Assembly: GCA_018000995.1 (NCBI GenBank)
Contig: JAGNIU010000007.1
Coordinates: 64,001 to 128,000 of the forward strand
Length of the DNA: 64,000 bases
From: Bacteroidia bacterium
Lineage (GTDB): Bacteria; Bacteroidota; Bacteroidia; B-17B0; Aurantibacillaceae
Direction of reading: 5' to 3'
Under the pieces are notes generated by a model. That model was not told the DNA's origin. It saw only the letters and a list, made by a program, of their open reading frames with translations, and made no database searches. Of the stretch, positions 1 to 8,825 are shown one piece after another. The position numbers and the translations under genes were made by a program. Numbering within the stretch: the first letter of the stretch is position 1; every line of letters begins with the position of its first letter.

Positions 1-1379
1 TTTATACGGTAATCAGGGTAGGAGATAATTGTATCTAAAATTTTATCGTTAGCAATGTTTATTTTGTAAATAGTTCCTGATTCAGCAATCAATGCTTCTT
101 TACTATTTAAAAGATGAATATATTTTGAAGTAATTGGCTGAAATTGTAAATTATTTTTTCCGCTAAGTAAACTCGCTTCTTTACTTAAGCCCGTTGTTTT
201 TGAGTAGTAGTAATCGTTTTGATTGGATGTTAAATTGTAAATAGCTTCCCCAAAAACTTCATCAGGTACAGATAAGGTTTTAGAAGAATAGTTTTTGTAA
301 TTGAATCCGTATAAACCATTACCCGTTGCTGTTATAATGAAATCGCCATTGAGAGCTACTTCATTTATGATTAGATTTTTTTCGTTGAGTATAAATGAAA
401 AATTATTTAGAAAAGGATTTTGAACAAAATAAACCCCATCGTTAAATGTACTCACCCATATATTTTCGTCTTTATCTTTTGAAATGCCATTAATCAAAGT
501 GGTAGAGATATTTAAAATTTCAAATACATCGTACAAAATATTGTTTTCAAATAAATACAGATTATTGTCGGGATGTGTAGTAAACCAATAACGATTGTAT
601 TTATCAACAGTAAGTTTATTGATGTTTTTCTCTCCAAAAACCAAAAAAGTTTTAGCAGCCTTAAATTTCGGGAAGAACTCTTTTACTACAATGTAATCTT
701 TATTCAGTACCGTTATTTTATTGTCTGATCCCACCACAATATTCCCTTGTGGATCTTCAGCTATAGAATAAATAATGCTATTCTTTAACGACTTAATTTT
801 AATTTGTTTCTCGCCCTCAAAAACGTATAAACCATCTTGCCGACCGGCATAAACTTTATTGTCCTTACTCTTAAAAATGCAATAGGCCCGATTTAATAGA
901 TCTTTTTTGCGCAATTCATCTTCGTAAAGTTTTTTTGTTTTTAAATTAACGCAGCTTAAAGATATTTGATTAGAGAGATTGTAAACATAATCGCCATTTA
1001 CAATAATTTCATCCGCTGCTTTGCCAAATTTTAAATCTTCAAGTTTTTTTACAGAGTTAGTTTTACGGTCAAATTCCAAAACATCATCCTCATTCGAAAT
1101 CAATAAATTTCCATTGTTGAAATTGATGTTACGGATGAAGTTTGATTTTAAATTTCGTACCTGAAGCTTAATGAAATTGTAACCATCATAAGTATAAACA
1201 CCATTTTGAGTAGCAAAATACATTAAACCATCGCCACCTTGTTTTATGGCCCAAACGTTGGTATTGTTTAAGCCTTCTTCCGGACCGTAATGCTGGTATG
1301 TAAAGGATTTATCCTGCGCCTGAAATAGGCCAGAAAATAAAATAAATAAATAGGGCAAATATGAATTAATTTTTGCCAA
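1..1379 (-). CDS. Two-component propeller sensor, N-terminal part (runs off window)
   Basis: This partial gene reads leftward from a TTG codon at 1379 and stays open to the window edge, about 459 residues. The start gives a short hydrophobic export signal ending near FSGLFQAQD. It is followed by EEGLNNTNVWAIKQGGDGL and by blocks of the form 'FATQNGVYTYDG', which are typical of two-component regulator propeller repeats in large periplasmic sensors. Such sensors normally continue with a YYY domain, one membrane helix and a LytS-type histidine kinase, all of which would lie outside the window. It begins 32 bases after the LytTR response regulator on the same strand, so the two probably form a sensor-regulator operon. 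The family is clear from the repeats; the kinase end is inferred. The start is not certain because no ATG fits. Confidence 0.75.
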   Translation of the reverse strand, partial: MAKINSYLPYLFILFSGLFQAQDKSFTYQHYGPEEGLNNTNVWAIKQGGDGLMYFATQNGVYTYDGYNFIKLQVRNLKSNFIRNINFNNGNLLISNEDDVLEFDRKTNSVKKLEDLKFGKAADEIIVNGDYVYNLSNQISLSCVNLKTKKLYEDELRKKDLLNRAYCIFKSKDNKVYAGRQDGLYVFEGEKQIKIKSLKNSIIYSIAEDPQGNIVVGSDNKITVLNKDYIVVKEFFPKFKAAKTFLVFGEKNINKLTVDKYNRYWFTTHPDNNLYLFENNILYDVFEILNISTTLINGISKDKDENIWVSTFNDGVYFVQNPFLNNFSFILNEKNLIINEVALNGDFIITATGNGLYGFNYKNYSSKTLSVPDEVFGEAIYNLTSNQNDYYYSKTTGLSKEASLLSGKNNLQFQPITSKYIHLLNSKEALIAESGTIYKINIANDKILDTIISYPDYRI

Positions 1380-1411
1380 TAAGGTCTAATCTCCAGGACT
1401 AAAGATAGCGT

Positions 1412-2155
1412 TTATTTAGGAGAAACAGAGCGGTTTTTAATGAAATCACCAAACTCCTGTACACGTGCTTTCGATATTTGTACATGGGTACCATCACTTA
1501 AAATTACTTCTCCACCTTCGTTATTCGAGTATTCTTTAATATAACTTACGTTAATTAAAGTAGAACGGTGTGAGCGGAAAAAATCGGTAGTCGGTAAAAT
1601 AGCTTCAAATTCTTTTAAAGTTTTTGAGGCTACAATTTTTTTACCTGTGTTAAGGTATAGAGTAGTGTAATTATCATTTGCCTCTAACCAAATTATATCT
1701 TTAAAATCAACTAAATTAAATCCTTTGCTATGGTTAATGAGAACCATATTTTTATCAATTTCGGTTTTTGTACTGATACCACCTTTTGCTTCGTAATGTT
1801 GAATTACTTTACGGATGGCGCCTTGAAGTTCTCCTAAAATAAGCGGCTTCATTAAGTAATCAGTAGCTCCTGCTTTTACGGCATTAATTCCATGCTCGCT
1901 ATAAGCAGTTAAAAATACCACACAAAAATCACGGTTATAAATACCTTCCAGCATTTCAAAACCATTCATGCCCGGCATATTAATATCTAAGAAAACAACA
2001 TGCGGTTTTAATTCCTGAATTTTTACTTTGCCTTCCATGCCACTGCCGGCTTCACCAACAATTTCAATTTCGGGACAATAATTCTGTAGCATATTTCTGG
2101 TATTGCTACGACTGTTCTCTTCGTCATCAACTATTAAAGCGCGATATTTTTGCAT
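1412..2155 (-). CDS. LytTR-family response regulator
   Basis: A 247-residue DNA-binding response regulator. Residues 1-120 form a receiver domain with the acidic pair D10-D11, the phosphoacceptor D57 in VVFLDINMPGMNG, the switch threonine T83 and K103 in LMKPL. Residues about 138-240 form a LytTR DNA-binding domain with 'IIWLEANDNYTTLYL' and 'FFRSHRSTLINVSYI', the usual signature of the AlgR/LytR type. Phosphorylation at D57 by a partner kinase should promote DNA binding. The probable partner is the propeller sensor that starts 32 bases downstream. The gene is divergent from the DPP-IV-type peptidase gene at 2340 across a 184-base gap, in which I see no strong promoter match. Targets are unknown. 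Confidence 0.93.
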   Translation of the reverse strand: MQKYRALIVDDEENSRSNTRNMLQNYCPEIEIVGEAGSGMEGKVKIQELKPHVVFLDINMPGMNGFEMLEGIYNRDFCVVFLTAYSEHGINAVKAGATDYLMKPLILGELQGAIRKVIQHYEAKGGISTKTEIDKNMVLINHSKGFNLVDFKDIIWLEANDNYTTLYLNTGKKIVASKTLKEFEAILPTTDFFRSHRSTLINVSYIKEYSNNEGGEVILSDGTHVQISKARVQEFGDFIKNRSVSPK

Positions 2156-2339
2156 AATTAAGGGTGTATTATATAATGCTAATCTAAATAAATAATTTAC
2201 ACAGTTATTAAAAACTTATCGAAAAATGACTTTAATTATTGAAATGGGGTAATAAGTGAGTAAAGCTCTATTTACCGTATTTTGGGTGAGGGTTTTACCA
2301 CTATAAATCACTAATTTCACAGTATAAATTAATGATATT

Positions 2340-4529
2340 ATGAAAAAAGTACTCCTGTTTATAACCCTTATCCTAACACTTAGTATAAGCTCACAAACCA
2401 AAATTACACTTGAAGACCTTTGGGTAAAATATTCGTTCAGGACAGCCAATCCTGATGGATATAATGCCATGAATAATGGCTTGCATTATACCGATCTTGA
2501 AAAGGAAGGTACTCGATTTAATTTAGTGAAATACGAAATTAAAACCGGTAAAAAAGTGGAGGTTCTGGTTAATGGAGCGGATGTAAAGTATAAGGATCTT
2601 AGTACTTCTCAAGAAGTTATTATTCCAATTGACAATTATCAATTTAGTCCTGATGAATCAAAGATTATTCTATCAAGAGAGTCTGAACATATTTATCGTC
2701 GTTCAGCTAAGGCAAATAATTATCTTTTTGATATTAAAACAAAAAAGTTAACGGAGTTAAGTTCTAATGGAAAACAAATGTTCCCTACTTTTTCTAATGA
2801 TAGTAAAAAAGTAGCGTTTGTGCGCGACAATAATTTATTCTACAAAAATTTAGAAACGAATGAAGAAGTCCAAGTAACAACCGATGGCGCCAATAACAAA
2901 GTGAAAAACGGCTGGGCTGATTGGGTTTATGAAGAAGAATTTTCGAAAGCCAATTTTTTTGAGTGGAGTGCGGATGGAAAACATTTAGCTTTTATTCGCT
3001 ACGACGAAACAAATGTGAAGGAATACAGTATGGATATGTATAACGGAGGCTTATATCCGGAAGATGTAACGTTTAAATATCCAAAAGCCGGTGAAGATAA
3101 TTCTGTTGTATCGGTGCATTTTTATAATGTAGACTCGAAGAAAATTATTACTGCAGATATTGGAACTGAAAAAGATATTTACATCCCTCGTATTACCTGG
3201 ACCACTGATGCAAATACTTTATGTATTCAACGCATGAATCGTTTGCAGAATAAAGTGGAATTACTTTTTGCTAATGCTATCGATGGAAAATCAAAAGTTA
3301 TTTTAACTGAAGAAGCAAAAACATATATTGATATAACTGATAACTTAACTTTTTTAAGCGGGAACAAAGGATTTATCTGGAGTAGTGAGCAGGATGAATT
3401 CAATCATTTGTATTATTATGATATAAATGGGAAATTAGTGAATCAAATCACAAAAGGTAATTGGGATATTACTGAGTTTAAAGGTTACGATGAAAAAACA
3501 AACACCTTATATTATATCTCAACAGAGCGCGGCGCCATTAACCGCGATTTGTACAGCATTAAATTAAACGGAACAGCAAAAAAATTATTATCAGGTGCAG
3601 AAGGTACAACGGATGCTGATTTCACAACAGGTTTAAAATATTATATCAGTTCATATAGTAATGCAAACACACCTCCGGTTTATGAATTGCATACCGCAGA
3701 TGGAAAATTAGTGAAAGTTTTAGAGGACAATAAAGACCTGAAAGAGAAAATGAAATCTTATTCTATTTCTCAAAAAACATTTTTCACTTTCAAAACTTCT
3801 GAAGGTGTTGAGTTAAACGGTTACATGATGAAGCCACAAAATTTTGATGCAACAAAAAAATATCCTGTTTATATGTACGCTTATAATGGTCCGGGTGCTA
3901 ACGAGTGTAATAATGCATGGGACAATGATTATTGGTGGCATCAATTATTAAATCAGGAAGGCTATATGGTAGTTTGTGTGGATGGAAGAGGAACTTTTGG
4001 TCGCGGACGCCAATTTAAACACAGTACTTATTTACAATTAGGTAAATTAGAAACTATAGATCAGATTGAAACAGCAAAATATTTAGGAGGTTTACCTTAC
4101 GTAGATAAAACCCGGATTGGTTTTCAAGGATGGAGTTATGGTGGTTATATGGCATCTCTCTTAATTAGTAAAGGCGCAGATTATTTTAAGGCTGCAATAG
4201 CTGTGGCGCCTGTTACCAATTGGAAATACTACGATAATATTTATACCGAGCGTTTTTTACGCAAACCGGCCGATAATAGAAGTGGTTATGAAGACAACTC
4301 ACCTGTAAATTTTGTAAAGCAAATAAAAGGTAAGTTTTTATTAGTTCACGGTGCCGCCGATGATAACGTACATTATCAAAATAGTATGGAAATGGCCAAA
4401 GCCCTGGTGATGCATAACATCCCTTTTGAGTTTATGACCTATCCTAATAAGAACCATGGTATTTACGGTGGTAACACAAGGCTTCACTTATACACCAAAA
4501 TCCTTAATTTTGTAAAGCAAAATTTATAA
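2340..4529 (+). CDS. Dipeptidyl peptidase IV family (S9B) serine peptidase
   Basis: A 729-residue exported prolyl peptidase. It opens with a signal peptide (MKKVLLFITLILTLSISSQ). An eight-bladed propeller region (to about residue 480) carries the glutamate motif DWVYEEEF at E198-E200, which in DPP-IV binds the peptide amino terminus. The alpha/beta-hydrolase domain holds the catalytic triad: S599 in GWSYGG, the Asp of 'HGAADDNVHY' (D674/D675) and H706 in NKNHG. Length and motif order match bacterial DPP-IV, which removes X-Pro dipeptides in the periplasm or at the surface. The sirtuin gene follows after 21 bases that contain a palindrome. Confidence 0.95.
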   Translation: MKKVLLFITLILTLSISSQTKITLEDLWVKYSFRTANPDGYNAMNNGLHYTDLEKEGTRFNLVKYEIKTGKKVEVLVNGADVKYKDLSTSQEVIIPIDNYQFSPDESKIILSRESEHIYRRSAKANNYLFDIKTKKLTELSSNGKQMFPTFSNDSKKVAFVRDNNLFYKNLETNEEVQVTTDGANNKVKNGWADWVYEEEFSKANFFEWSADGKHLAFIRYDETNVKEYSMDMYNGGLYPEDVTFKYPKAGEDNSVVSVHFYNVDSKKIITADIGTEKDIYIPRITWTTDANTLCIQRMNRLQNKVELLFANAIDGKSKVILTEEAKTYIDITDNLTFLSGNKGFIWSSEQDEFNHLYYYDINGKLVNQITKGNWDITEFKGYDEKTNTLYYISTERGAINRDLYSIKLNGTAKKLLSGAEGTTDADFTTGLKYYISSYSNANTPPVYELHTADGKLVKVLEDNKDLKEKMKSYSISQKTFFTFKTSEGVELNGYMMKPQNFDATKKYPVYMYAYNGPGANECNNAWDNDYWWHQLLNQEGYMVVCVDGRGTFGRGRQFKHSTYLQLGKLETIDQIETAKYLGGLPYVDKTRIGFQGWSYGGYMASLLISKGADYFKAAIAVAPVTNWKYYDNIYTERFLRKPADNRSGYEDNSPVNFVKQIKGKFLLVHGAADDNVHYQNSMEMAKALVMHNIPFEFMTYPNKNHGIYGGNTRLHLYTKILNFVKQNL

Positions 4530-4530
4530 A

Positions 4531-4547
4531 TTACCTTGTCAAGGTAA
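4531..4547. repeat. 17-base palindrome before the sirtuin start
   Basis: Two 8-base arms, ttaccttg and caaggtaa, flank a single central t. It fills nearly all of the gap between the DPP-IV stop and the TTG start of the sirtuin gene, ending 3 bases before that start. A one-base loop makes an RNA hairpin with all pairs unlikely, so a protein-binding site is as plausible. No regulator is identified. Confidence 0.45.
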
Positions 4548-4550
4548 ATC

Positions 4551-5246
4551 TTGAAAAAGAACCTTGTCATATTTAGCGGTGCCGGCATTAGTGCTGAGAG
4601 CGGACTTAAAACCTTCCGTGACTCAGGTGGATTGTGGGAGGAGTTTAACATTGAAGATGTAGCAACTCCGGAGGCATGGAAAAAAGACATGTCGCTTGTT
4701 ACCCAGTTTTATAATTTGCGCCGTAAACAAGTAATGGATGCTCAACCCAATGATGCGCATCGTATTATTGCTGATTTACAAAGTAAATTCAACGTACAAA
4801 TTATTACCCAAAATATTGACGACTTACACGAACGTGCAGGCAGTAAAAACGTATTGCATTTGCATGGCGAAATAATGAAAGTGAGAAGTTCTAGTCACCC
4901 CGAATTAGTTTATCCTATAAATCACTGGGAAATTAAAATAGGGGATAGATGTGATAAAGGTTCTCAGTTACGTCCACATATAGTTTGGTTTGGTGAAATG
5001 GTTCCTGAAATGGATAATGCGATTGCCATTGCAGAAAAGGCGGATTTATTTTTGGTAATAGGAACTTCTTTAAATGTTTATCCTGCAGCAGGCATTTTAA
5101 ATTATATACCGGCTAAATCTCCAAAATGGTTGGTAGATCCGGGTGATTTCAGTTTAGATTACGTGAACAATCTAAAGCATATAAAAAAGGTAGCTTCAGA
5201 AGGAATGAAGGAATTTAGCAGAGAAACACTTAATTTAAAATTGTAG
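4551..5246 (+). CDS. cobB: Sir2-family NAD-dependent protein deacylase, zinc-less
   Basis: A 231-residue sirtuin that removes acyl groups from lysine using NAD. Visible motifs are the NAD loop GAGISAESGLKTFRDSGGLW (residues 10-29), TQNIDDLHERAG, and the catalytic H105 in HLHGE. Y54 and R57 in YNLRR match the tyrosine-arginine pair that in CobB and SIRT5 binds succinyl or malonyl lysine, so desuccinylation is likely as well as deacetylation. The two Cys pairs of the usual zinc module are absent: between HLHGE and WFGE there is only one Cys. Compact zinc-free members are known in Bacteroidota, so this need not mean loss of function. The start is TTG; no ATG fits. Confidence 0.92.
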   Translation: MKKNLVIFSGAGISAESGLKTFRDSGGLWEEFNIEDVATPEAWKKDMSLVTQFYNLRRKQVMDAQPNDAHRIIADLQSKFNVQIITQNIDDLHERAGSKNVLHLHGEIMKVRSSSHPELVYPINHWEIKIGDRCDKGSQLRPHIVWFGEMVPEMDNAIAIAEKADLFLVIGTSLNVYPAAGILNYIPAKSPKWLVDPGDFSLDYVNNLKHIKKVASEGMKEFSRETLNLKL

Positions 5247-5254
5247 TTTTCAGA

Positions 5255-6652
5255 ATGGCAGTTTTAAAGCAAATAGCTCTATCAGTATATAAAAAACCAT
5301 CTCTATACCTTTTTATCTTCTTTATAATTTTTAGTTTCGATAGGTATAATCGTTGGGTTGATTTCAAGACCAACAAATTTCCTTTAGTTGATGATGTGGA
5401 TCAGTTTTATTCTTATTTACCTGCAGTTTTCATACAGGGGGATTTAACTTTTAAATTTCCAAATAATTATTGGACTGTTCCGGGTAAGGATGGAAATAAA
5501 ATTGCGCGCACTACTTATGGTATGGCTTTAATGTATAGTCCGTTTTTTTTTATTGGTCATGCTATTGCGAAGGCGGGAGATTATGTGGTCGATGGATATT
5601 CCTTACCTTACAAGTGGAGCTTACATTTCGGAACTTTTTTTTATGTACTAATTGCCTTGTGGTTGTGTAGAATAAATTTACTTCGTTTTTTTAACGAGTT
5701 CATTACATTTATTACTTTAATTGCAATTTTTTTAGGAACTAATTTATTTTATTACACATTTGGTTGGGGCGAAATGTGTCATTCTTATTTGTTTTTCATT
5801 TTATCACTTTTTATTTTTTATGTTTTAAAATGGTTTGACACAAAAAAATTGAAGCATCTTTTAATTTTTTCTTTTCTGGCAGGTTTTGCAACATTAATTA
5901 GGCCAACTGACATAGTTGTTTTATTATTCCCATTACTTTTCGGCATCACAAACTTGTCTGATATACAGGAGCGTATTAAAATGATAGTAGGTTTGAAATG
6001 GAAGTTAATTCTGGCCATTTTAATTTTTGTCTTGCCGATTTTCGTTCAAATGTTGTACTGGAAGGTTTATTCCGGAAATTGGCTTTTGTTTACCTATGGG
6101 GCTCGGGAGCGTTTCTTTTTTAACGATCCGCAAATCGCTAATTTATTATTTAGTTTTCGTAAGGGTTGGTTTATTTACACACCAATCATGGCGTTTATTT
6201 TAATCGGAATACCATATTTGAAAAAAAGTGCCAATAGTTTATTCTGGTTTTTAATATTATTCTTTAGCTTGAATGTTTACATCTTAAGCTCGTGGTGGGA
6301 TTGGGGTTTCGGAGGTTCTTTTGGTTGCAGAGCAATCATTCAGCATTATGCTTTTTTTGTTTTTGGCTTAGCTTCATTTGTGAGTTTAGTTTTTAGTTTA
6401 TTTAAAAATAGAATAATACTAAATTCAGTAATTAGAATCAGCATTTGTGGTTTATTTACCTATCTGATTGTTCTTAATTATAACTTGTCGTGGAAATATA
6501 AGTACTCGATTGTACACTTTAATGGTATGACAAAAGAAGCTTTTATGTACATTCTAACTAAGGGTGAATTATCACCCCAAGAAAGAATAGAATTAAATAA
6601 ACTATATAAAACTCCAAATCTGGAGGAGATGTTGAATGGTAAGCGTGACTAA
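5255..6652 (+). CDS. Polytopic membrane protein, GT-C glycosyltransferase-like
   Basis: A 465-residue integral membrane protein with many hydrophobic segments along its whole length. After the first membrane helix, an acidic cluster (D46, D47, D49 in PLVDDVDQFYSYLP) sits in what should be the first periplasmic loop. GT-C transferases that use lipid-linked sugars carry catalytic acidic residues at this place. This suggests a sugar or glycolipid transferase, but I do not recognise a named family and no substrate can be read from the sequence. The gene follows the sirtuin by 8 bases and may share its transcript. Its stop lies 4 bases from the stop of the convergent gene at 6657. Confidence 0.7.
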   Translation: MAVLKQIALSVYKKPSLYLFIFFIIFSFDRYNRWVDFKTNKFPLVDDVDQFYSYLPAVFIQGDLTFKFPNNYWTVPGKDGNKIARTTYGMALMYSPFFFIGHAIAKAGDYVVDGYSLPYKWSLHFGTFFYVLIALWLCRINLLRFFNEFITFITLIAIFLGTNLFYYTFGWGEMCHSYLFFILSLFIFYVLKWFDTKKLKHLLIFSFLAGFATLIRPTDIVVLLFPLLFGITNLSDIQERIKMIVGLKWKLILAILIFVLPIFVQMLYWKVYSGNWLLFTYGARERFFFNDPQIANLLFSFRKGWFIYTPIMAFILIGIPYLKKSANSLFWFLILFFSLNVYILSSWWDWGFGGSFGCRAIIQHYAFFVFGLASFVSLVFSLFKNRIILNSVIRISICGLFTYLIVLNYNLSWKYKYSIVHFNGMTKEAFMYILTKGELSPQERIELNKLYKTPNLEEMLNGKRD

Positions 6653-6656
6653 TTTC

Positions 6657-8684
6657 TTACTCAGACTTCTTAAATATCCCCAGGGCTTCTAATTCCTCCA
6701 AGTAAACACGTCTTCCGTTGTAGATAGCAGTTACAAAGGCATCGGTTTGTCCGGCTTTAATAACCTTTTTATTATGTTCGAAGGCCTCGCCTAATTTTAG
6801 AAAAGCTCCGCCTATTGTTATTCTGGTAATGCCGTCTTCTAAAAGTAATTGATCAACTTTGCCATAAGGTTTTAAGTGTGGATACTTATAGTTTTTCGGA
6901 TACTTGTAAGCAGCTACCTGAACCCTGAATTCTAGTCCTGATGAAACAATATCTCCATACATTGCAGCATACTTTTGAACTTTAGCCTGCATTGGAGTTT
7001 TTGCAACAAAATCATCTTTCTTAGGAGCAACAGTTGGTGTAACTACTGCAATTGGTTTCACAGTATCTTTTACAAGTGGTTTTGCTGTATCCGGTGTTGT
7101 GTTGAATTCAATATTAAATTCCTTCTCGGTAAAATCTGTAATGGCACTTGCGTCAATATCTAGAGTTCGTGCAGGAAAATCTTTATAAGTATAAGTTAAT
7201 TTAAAAATGGAGCCTGCGGGTAAAGTCACTAAATAATTTCCTGTTGCGCTATTCGATTTTGCTTCAGTGAATTTTTTATTATTTTTAGAAGTCACCACCA
7301 CGTCAATTTTAGCTTCAACCGGTTGGTTATTTAAAGTGATTTTACCTTTAACTAAATAGGTTAATGGTTTTTTTCCGATATACCCCGGATCCACTAAATA
7401 AATATCTTTTAAACCTGAACCACCTTTTTTTCCACTGGCATAATAACCGGTTTTTCCATTGGCGGATAATACATAATAAATATCATCATCAGGAGTGTTA
7501 ATCGGGTAACCAACATTCACTGCATTTTTAAATGTAGAATCAACAGGATTCATTATAGCCTGGAAAATATCATATCCTCCCATACTATTTTTATTCTTAG
7601 AACTATAAAATAAAGTTATTCCATCAGGGTGAATAAAAGGTGCATCGTCATCTAAGTTTGTATTAATTGAATCGCCAAGATTTATAACATTACCCCAAGT
7701 ACTGTCGGCCGATAAAGAGGCGCGGTAAATATCACGACCACCATAACCACCGGCGCGCTCACTCGAAAAATAAAGAGTTTTTCCGTCAGAAGTTAATGAA
7801 CAACTTCCTTCCCATGAATATGAATTTACTTGACCTTTTAACTTTTGAGGCACTGTCCAAGTTGTATCGTGTAAAAAACTCACATAAATATCACCATGGT
7901 CATCACCATTATCACGGTAAACAAAAAGTTGTTGTCCGTCCGGACTAATTGCAATAGCCGCATCGTGAACTTTTGTGTTGATAGTAGAAATACCACGTGG
8001 CTTTGTCCATTGATCGTTAACTTTTACCGATTGAAACACATCTTCGTAAAAATCGCCATAAGCAAATGGTTGTTGCATTTTATCCATGCGTCCGCCTGTA
8101 CTTTCTTTACCAACATAAGTAAAAATCATTACAGATTCGTCGGCTGAAACAACAGGTACATATTCTTCATACTCTGTATTTAAAACACTTCCTGCATTGG
8201 TAATGGTTGCGTTAGTAGGTTTTGAATATAAGTCTTTAGCGTTAATGATGTATTTTCTTAATTGTTGAGCTGCAATTTTTTCATCAGGAAAAGTACGTTT
8301 GTTAGCTAAACACTGGTCAACCATCGTTAAAGCTTCATCAAATTTATAGTTGTAGTGATAGGCACGAGCCATATCATATTCAATACTTTCCGCTTTTTTG
8401 TTTTTGGTATAGATTTCGGTAAGGTAAGTTAGAGCGTCTTCGTGTTTATCACTTCTCGATAAGCAACATCTTCCATAAACGAATTTTAAAAAATCTTCTT
8501 TAGGGTGCGACTTAAATAAATTTTCATAAATGGGTAAAGCCGCTTTATAATCTTTTTCATCATACATGATTAAAGCTTTCTGCATGGAGTCTTGTTCAGT
8601 TTTTCTCCATTTTTTTGTATTTGTTACCTGCGAAAACGCAACGGAACAGAAAACTAAAAGGTAAACAAGTAATTTATTTTTCAT
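6657..8684 (-). CDS. Exported TPR / PD40 / SPOR-like envelope protein
   Basis: A 675-residue exported protein with a signal peptide (cleavage near VAFSQ). Residues about 30-150 look like tetratricopeptide helices. Residues about 165-430 hold PD40 (WD40-like) strands with repeated phrases such as DGQQLFVYRDNGDDHGDIYV, DGKTLYFSSERAGGYGGRDI and DGITLFYSSKNKNSMGGYDI. A carboxypeptidase-regulatory-like segment (about 440-520) and a Thr/Pro/Lys linker follow. The last about 80 residues, from FRVQVAAYKYPKN, resemble a SPOR domain. The order recalls the T9SS accessory protein PorE, but the OmpA-type peptidoglycan anchor is replaced by the SPOR-like end. SPOR domains bind denuded glycan strands, so an envelope scaffold role is inferred. 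Confidence 0.8.
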   Translation of the reverse strand: MKNKLLVYLLVFCSVAFSQVTNTKKWRKTEQDSMQKALIMYDEKDYKAALPIYENLFKSHPKEDFLKFVYGRCCLSRSDKHEDALTYLTEIYTKNKKAESIEYDMARAYHYNYKFDEALTMVDQCLANKRTFPDEKIAAQQLRKYIINAKDLYSKPTNATITNAGSVLNTEYEEYVPVVSADESVMIFTYVGKESTGGRMDKMQQPFAYGDFYEDVFQSVKVNDQWTKPRGISTINTKVHDAAIAISPDGQQLFVYRDNGDDHGDIYVSFLHDTTWTVPQKLKGQVNSYSWEGSCSLTSDGKTLYFSSERAGGYGGRDIYRASLSADSTWGNVINLGDSINTNLDDDAPFIHPDGITLFYSSKNKNSMGGYDIFQAIMNPVDSTFKNAVNVGYPINTPDDDIYYVLSANGKTGYYASGKKGGSGLKDIYLVDPGYIGKKPLTYLVKGKITLNNQPVEAKIDVVVTSKNNKKFTEAKSNSATGNYLVTLPAGSIFKLTYTYKDFPARTLDIDASAITDFTEKEFNIEFNTTPDTAKPLVKDTVKPIAVVTPTVAPKKDDFVAKTPMQAKVQKYAAMYGDIVSSGLEFRVQVAAYKYPKNYKYPHLKPYGKVDQLLLEDGITRITIGGAFLKLGEAFEHNKKVIKAGQTDAFVTAIYNGRRVYLEELEALGIFKKSE

Positions 8685-8825
8685 AAAGGTTTATTTTTTT
8701 GAGAAGAGATATTTTAACCCCTTTTACAATATTTGTGGATGTGAAAATGTAGTTATTTTGTTTAAATATATTAAATTTTTTTAGAATAAAAAGCGATTTT
8801 AAAAAACTAAGGGGTCTAAATGGAC

